Shown piece after piece: positions 23,701-24,557 of a stretch of 24,557 nucleotides of DNA. The stretch is from Euplotes aediculatus (Eukaryota; Ciliophora; Spirotrichea; Euplotida; Euplotidae). Where the stretch lies: NCBI GenBank assembly GCA_030463445.1, contig JAQGFW010010547.1, positions 1-24,557 of the forward strand, read 5' to 3'. The stretch's first letter is position 1. Each line of letters starts with the position of its first letter. A model generated the notes under the pieces. That model searched no databases. It was not told the DNA's origin and saw nothing but the letters and a program-made list of their open reading frames with translations. A program made the translations under genes and the position numbers.

Positions 23701-24435
23701 ATAACCCGAAGGAATTTCTGTTCTGCCTTTTGAACCTGACTGATAGGTATAAGGAGGCAATTCCCGAACTTCTCCTACACTGGTTTTGATAACCAGTTCA
23801 CCCTTGCTTAAGGAAAGTTTATCAACCCCATCGTATTTCATTACGATACGTGCAGGATTCCCACCCGGATGAACAATAAATTCATACTTGAGAAATCCCT
23901 CGTCTGTATAATACCGGAGATCAATATTCGGATATACATCCTTGTAAGTAACGGTACTGTATACACGACAATTGGATCCGAACCGGGAAGGATCATTCCC
24001 CAAAAAATAAGAGACGACACCGGGAGCTGCTTTGTCGGGAATCACTGTTGGATTTGAATTCATTCCTTCCAGTTCCATACGATAGGCGTGAGCCCGCACC
24101 ATTTGATTGGACGCATCCGCACCGGCTTCTGAAGGTATAGCTACAGCTGCTTTGGACGCTGTTGCTTTATTTCCTTTTCCGCCGCCTGAAGATCCGGAAG
24201 ATTTTTCGGGATGCCCGTGCTTCACCAGTTTATTTAAATCATCCGGGTGATGCTGAACTACTGTAAATCCTTTCTGCTGTAAAAAAAATGCACCTGTACC
24301 CAGCATGCCCCGGAAGGTTACAGAAGAATCCCATTGCCCTTTGTTTTCAACAAACTCGAGGCCAGGGGTATTCTTTTGCGAGAAAGCGGCAAAAGAACAT
24401 AGGGTCAAGATGAGTATTTGGATTATGCGTATCAA
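20788..24435 (-). CDS. Large T9SS adhesin: DUF7948-like N-terminus, beta-propeller repeats, four PKD domains, type B (CHU_C) C-terminus, 1215 aa
   Basis: A signal peptide (~1-19) precedes a DUF7948-type domain (FVENKGQWDSSVTFRG at ~28, up to ~235) that holds a Ser/Gly/Lys/Ala-rich linker (~78-100). SBBP-like propeller repeats with GGSSLEQPHSLIVDGQG-type units fill ~270-735. A Cys-rich segment (CANC, later CC and C; ~735-780) precedes four PKD domains marked by WNFGDG, WDFGDG, WDFGDG and WSFGDG (at about 816, 908, 989, 1072). The last ~90 residues (VDVPNAFTP..., FNRLGQKVFE, GWDGRFNG, GDITLIR) are the gliding-motility-associated type B T9SS domain. The protein should be displayed or released at the surface and act in adhesion. 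No ATG is available: TTG at 24433-24435 is the only conventional start after an in-frame TAG two codons upstream, and it gives a good signal peptide. It leads an operon with the SprF-like partner. Confidence 0.9.
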   Translation of the reverse strand: MIRIIQILILTLCSFAAFSQKNTPGLEFVENKGQWDSSVTFRGMLGTGAFFLQQKGFTVVQHHPDDLNKLVKHGHPEKSSGSSGGGKGNKATASKAAVAIPSEAGADASNQMVRAHAYRMELEGMNSNPTVIPDKAAPGVVSYFLGNDPSRFGSNCRVYSTVTYKDVYPNIDLRYYTDEGFLKYEFIVHPGGNPARIVMKYDGVDKLSLSKGELVIKTSVGEVRELPPYTYQSGSKGRTEIPSGYAIRGNKVYFQVDSYDKSVPLIIDPTLIFATFTGSTADNWGFTATYGPDGSLYSGGIVFEPGFPISPGAYQTSFGGGQFDMGIMKFDPTGTQRVYATYIGGSSLEQPHSLIVDGQGELVIAGRTNSTDYPSLQSYGEQGGFDIVLTKLNASGTGLVGSVRIGGTGSDGVNTSESRDGPTRLLMNFYGDDARSEVNLDRAGNIYLASCTRSDDFFTTANAPYKTFGGGQDAVLIKLNSNLSSMLLSTYLGGKAFDAGFVLDIHPNTQDIWICGATLSDDFPGDKTSTIRPAFSGTQPDGFIAIFSNDGSIHRKSTYIGTNQRDAILGIDFDRDGDPYVMGITYGTWPRVNAAYGTDGAKQFIGKLMPDLSGWQYTTTYGTNSVSPNISPVAFLVDRCQNVYVSGWGGTNLQNFDMVGTRGMPVTNDAIKRTTDNNDFYFIVIKKDATELLYGSFFGQNGDYTEHVDGGTSRFDQEGVIYQAMCANCYSGGPGETRPIFPVTPGAWCCPSRVSGADGSRSGAECNLAALKIAFNFAGVGAGVTAAIGGNFDTSGCVPLTVSLRDTVRNAQSYEWNFGDGTPDLITTNFDVQHTYTRIGDFQVRLIAVDSNSCNIRDTSFITMRVRADEALLDFNAVKLDPCESLSFRFDNLSTPPPGKPFSDTSFLWDFGDGTRLIAGPGPVTHNYQAAGTYRITLTVRDTMYCNVGDPLTREYNLAPLVVARFELPNGCAPYTAEIQNTSIAGQTYLWDFGDGTTSTDKTPVKIFASPGTYLVTLTVTDPNTCNITDQTTRTVLVQGAPTAAFTHSPVTPIENTPTNFINNSSADAIAFLWSFGDGETLNTGSRLPIDHQYNTTGQFEACLVAVNQSGCADTVCAPVEALISPRVDVPNAFTPLGQAPNNIISVRGFGIGRMRMMIFNRLGQKVFETNSTKLGWDGRFNGVVQPMDVYAYVLDVEFTDGTRTTKKGDITLIR

Positions 24436-24557
24436 AGTCTATTGAATTTACATCAAATTATCGGTAATTCCTGTCAGTAGATTTACGATATTCTACTCCA
24501 TGCCAGTTTTCCTTTCTGTGCCTGAAGGTAGAATTTTAACGCGCTGTTTTCTTCCCG
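24436..24557 (-). other. Upstream region of the adhesin operon
   Basis: This 122-base stretch at the window edge should hold the promoter of the adhesin-SprF-barrel operon. I see AT-rich sequence with a TAATTTG string, but no properly spaced -33/-7 pair and no convincing stem-loop. No gene is visible in it. Confidence 0.4.

Overview
The window looks like chromosome of a Bacteroidota member, most likely a Chitinophagia/Chitinophagaceae-type bacterium. The evidence is in the proteins: two secreted giants end in type IX secretion (T9SS) sorting domains (one type A, one gliding-motility type B). There is also a PorP/SprF-family partner, MBG repeats, a TPR-plus-cyclase receptor, and AT-rich start regions without clear Shine-Dalgarno sites. 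I see no rRNA, tRNA, CRISPR array, insertion sequence or phage gene. Coding density is high; the longest gene-free stretch is about 200 bases (4228-4429).

Left part, + strand (1-4227): the 3' end of dnaJ closes with a strong intrinsic terminator. A tight three-gene unit follows: an HD-domain phosphohydrolase, a 917-residue Npt/MFS-like membrane protein with a long HEAT-like tail, and a free-standing cyclic-nucleotide-binding protein. Next (4430-12031, + strand) come a 1864-residue secreted protease-like protein and, 24 bases later, a TPR/transmembrane class III cyclase whose substrate residues are of the adenylate type. The protease-like protein has a subtilase/sedolisin fold with Glu where subtilases have His, IPT-like and MBG domains, two LRGIVS hexapeptide arrays and a T9SS type A C-terminus. 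A cyclic nucleotide producer, a possible sensor and a possible hydrolase therefore lie within about 12 kb on one strand. A functional link is plausible but is inference.

Middle part, - strand (18502-11986): a sodium:solute symporter, a LOG/TIGR00730 protein, an O-methyltransferase, a glucosaminidase with three LysM modules, hypoxanthine phosphoribosyltransferase, and a VWA (YfbK-like) lipoprotein-like or periplasmic protein. The VWA gene's 3' end overlaps the cyclase gene tail-to-tail. A second, shorter LOG-family gene is divergent from the symporter (18569-19108, +).

Right part, - strand (24435-19112): a tight T9SS export operon made of a 1215-residue adhesin (DUF7948-like start, beta-propeller repeats, four PKD domains, type B C-terminus), a PorP/SprF-family outer-membrane protein and a small outer-membrane beta-barrel. 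Type B substrates are known to need a SprF-like partner, so these genes probably work together.

The most unusual signals are the LRGIVS arrays, where seven copies use all six arginine codons while the peptide is invariant, and the domain they interrupt. Next come the cAMP-type gene neighbourhood, the Glu-for-His protease, and several genes that have no ATG at the position where their signal peptide or family start belongs.
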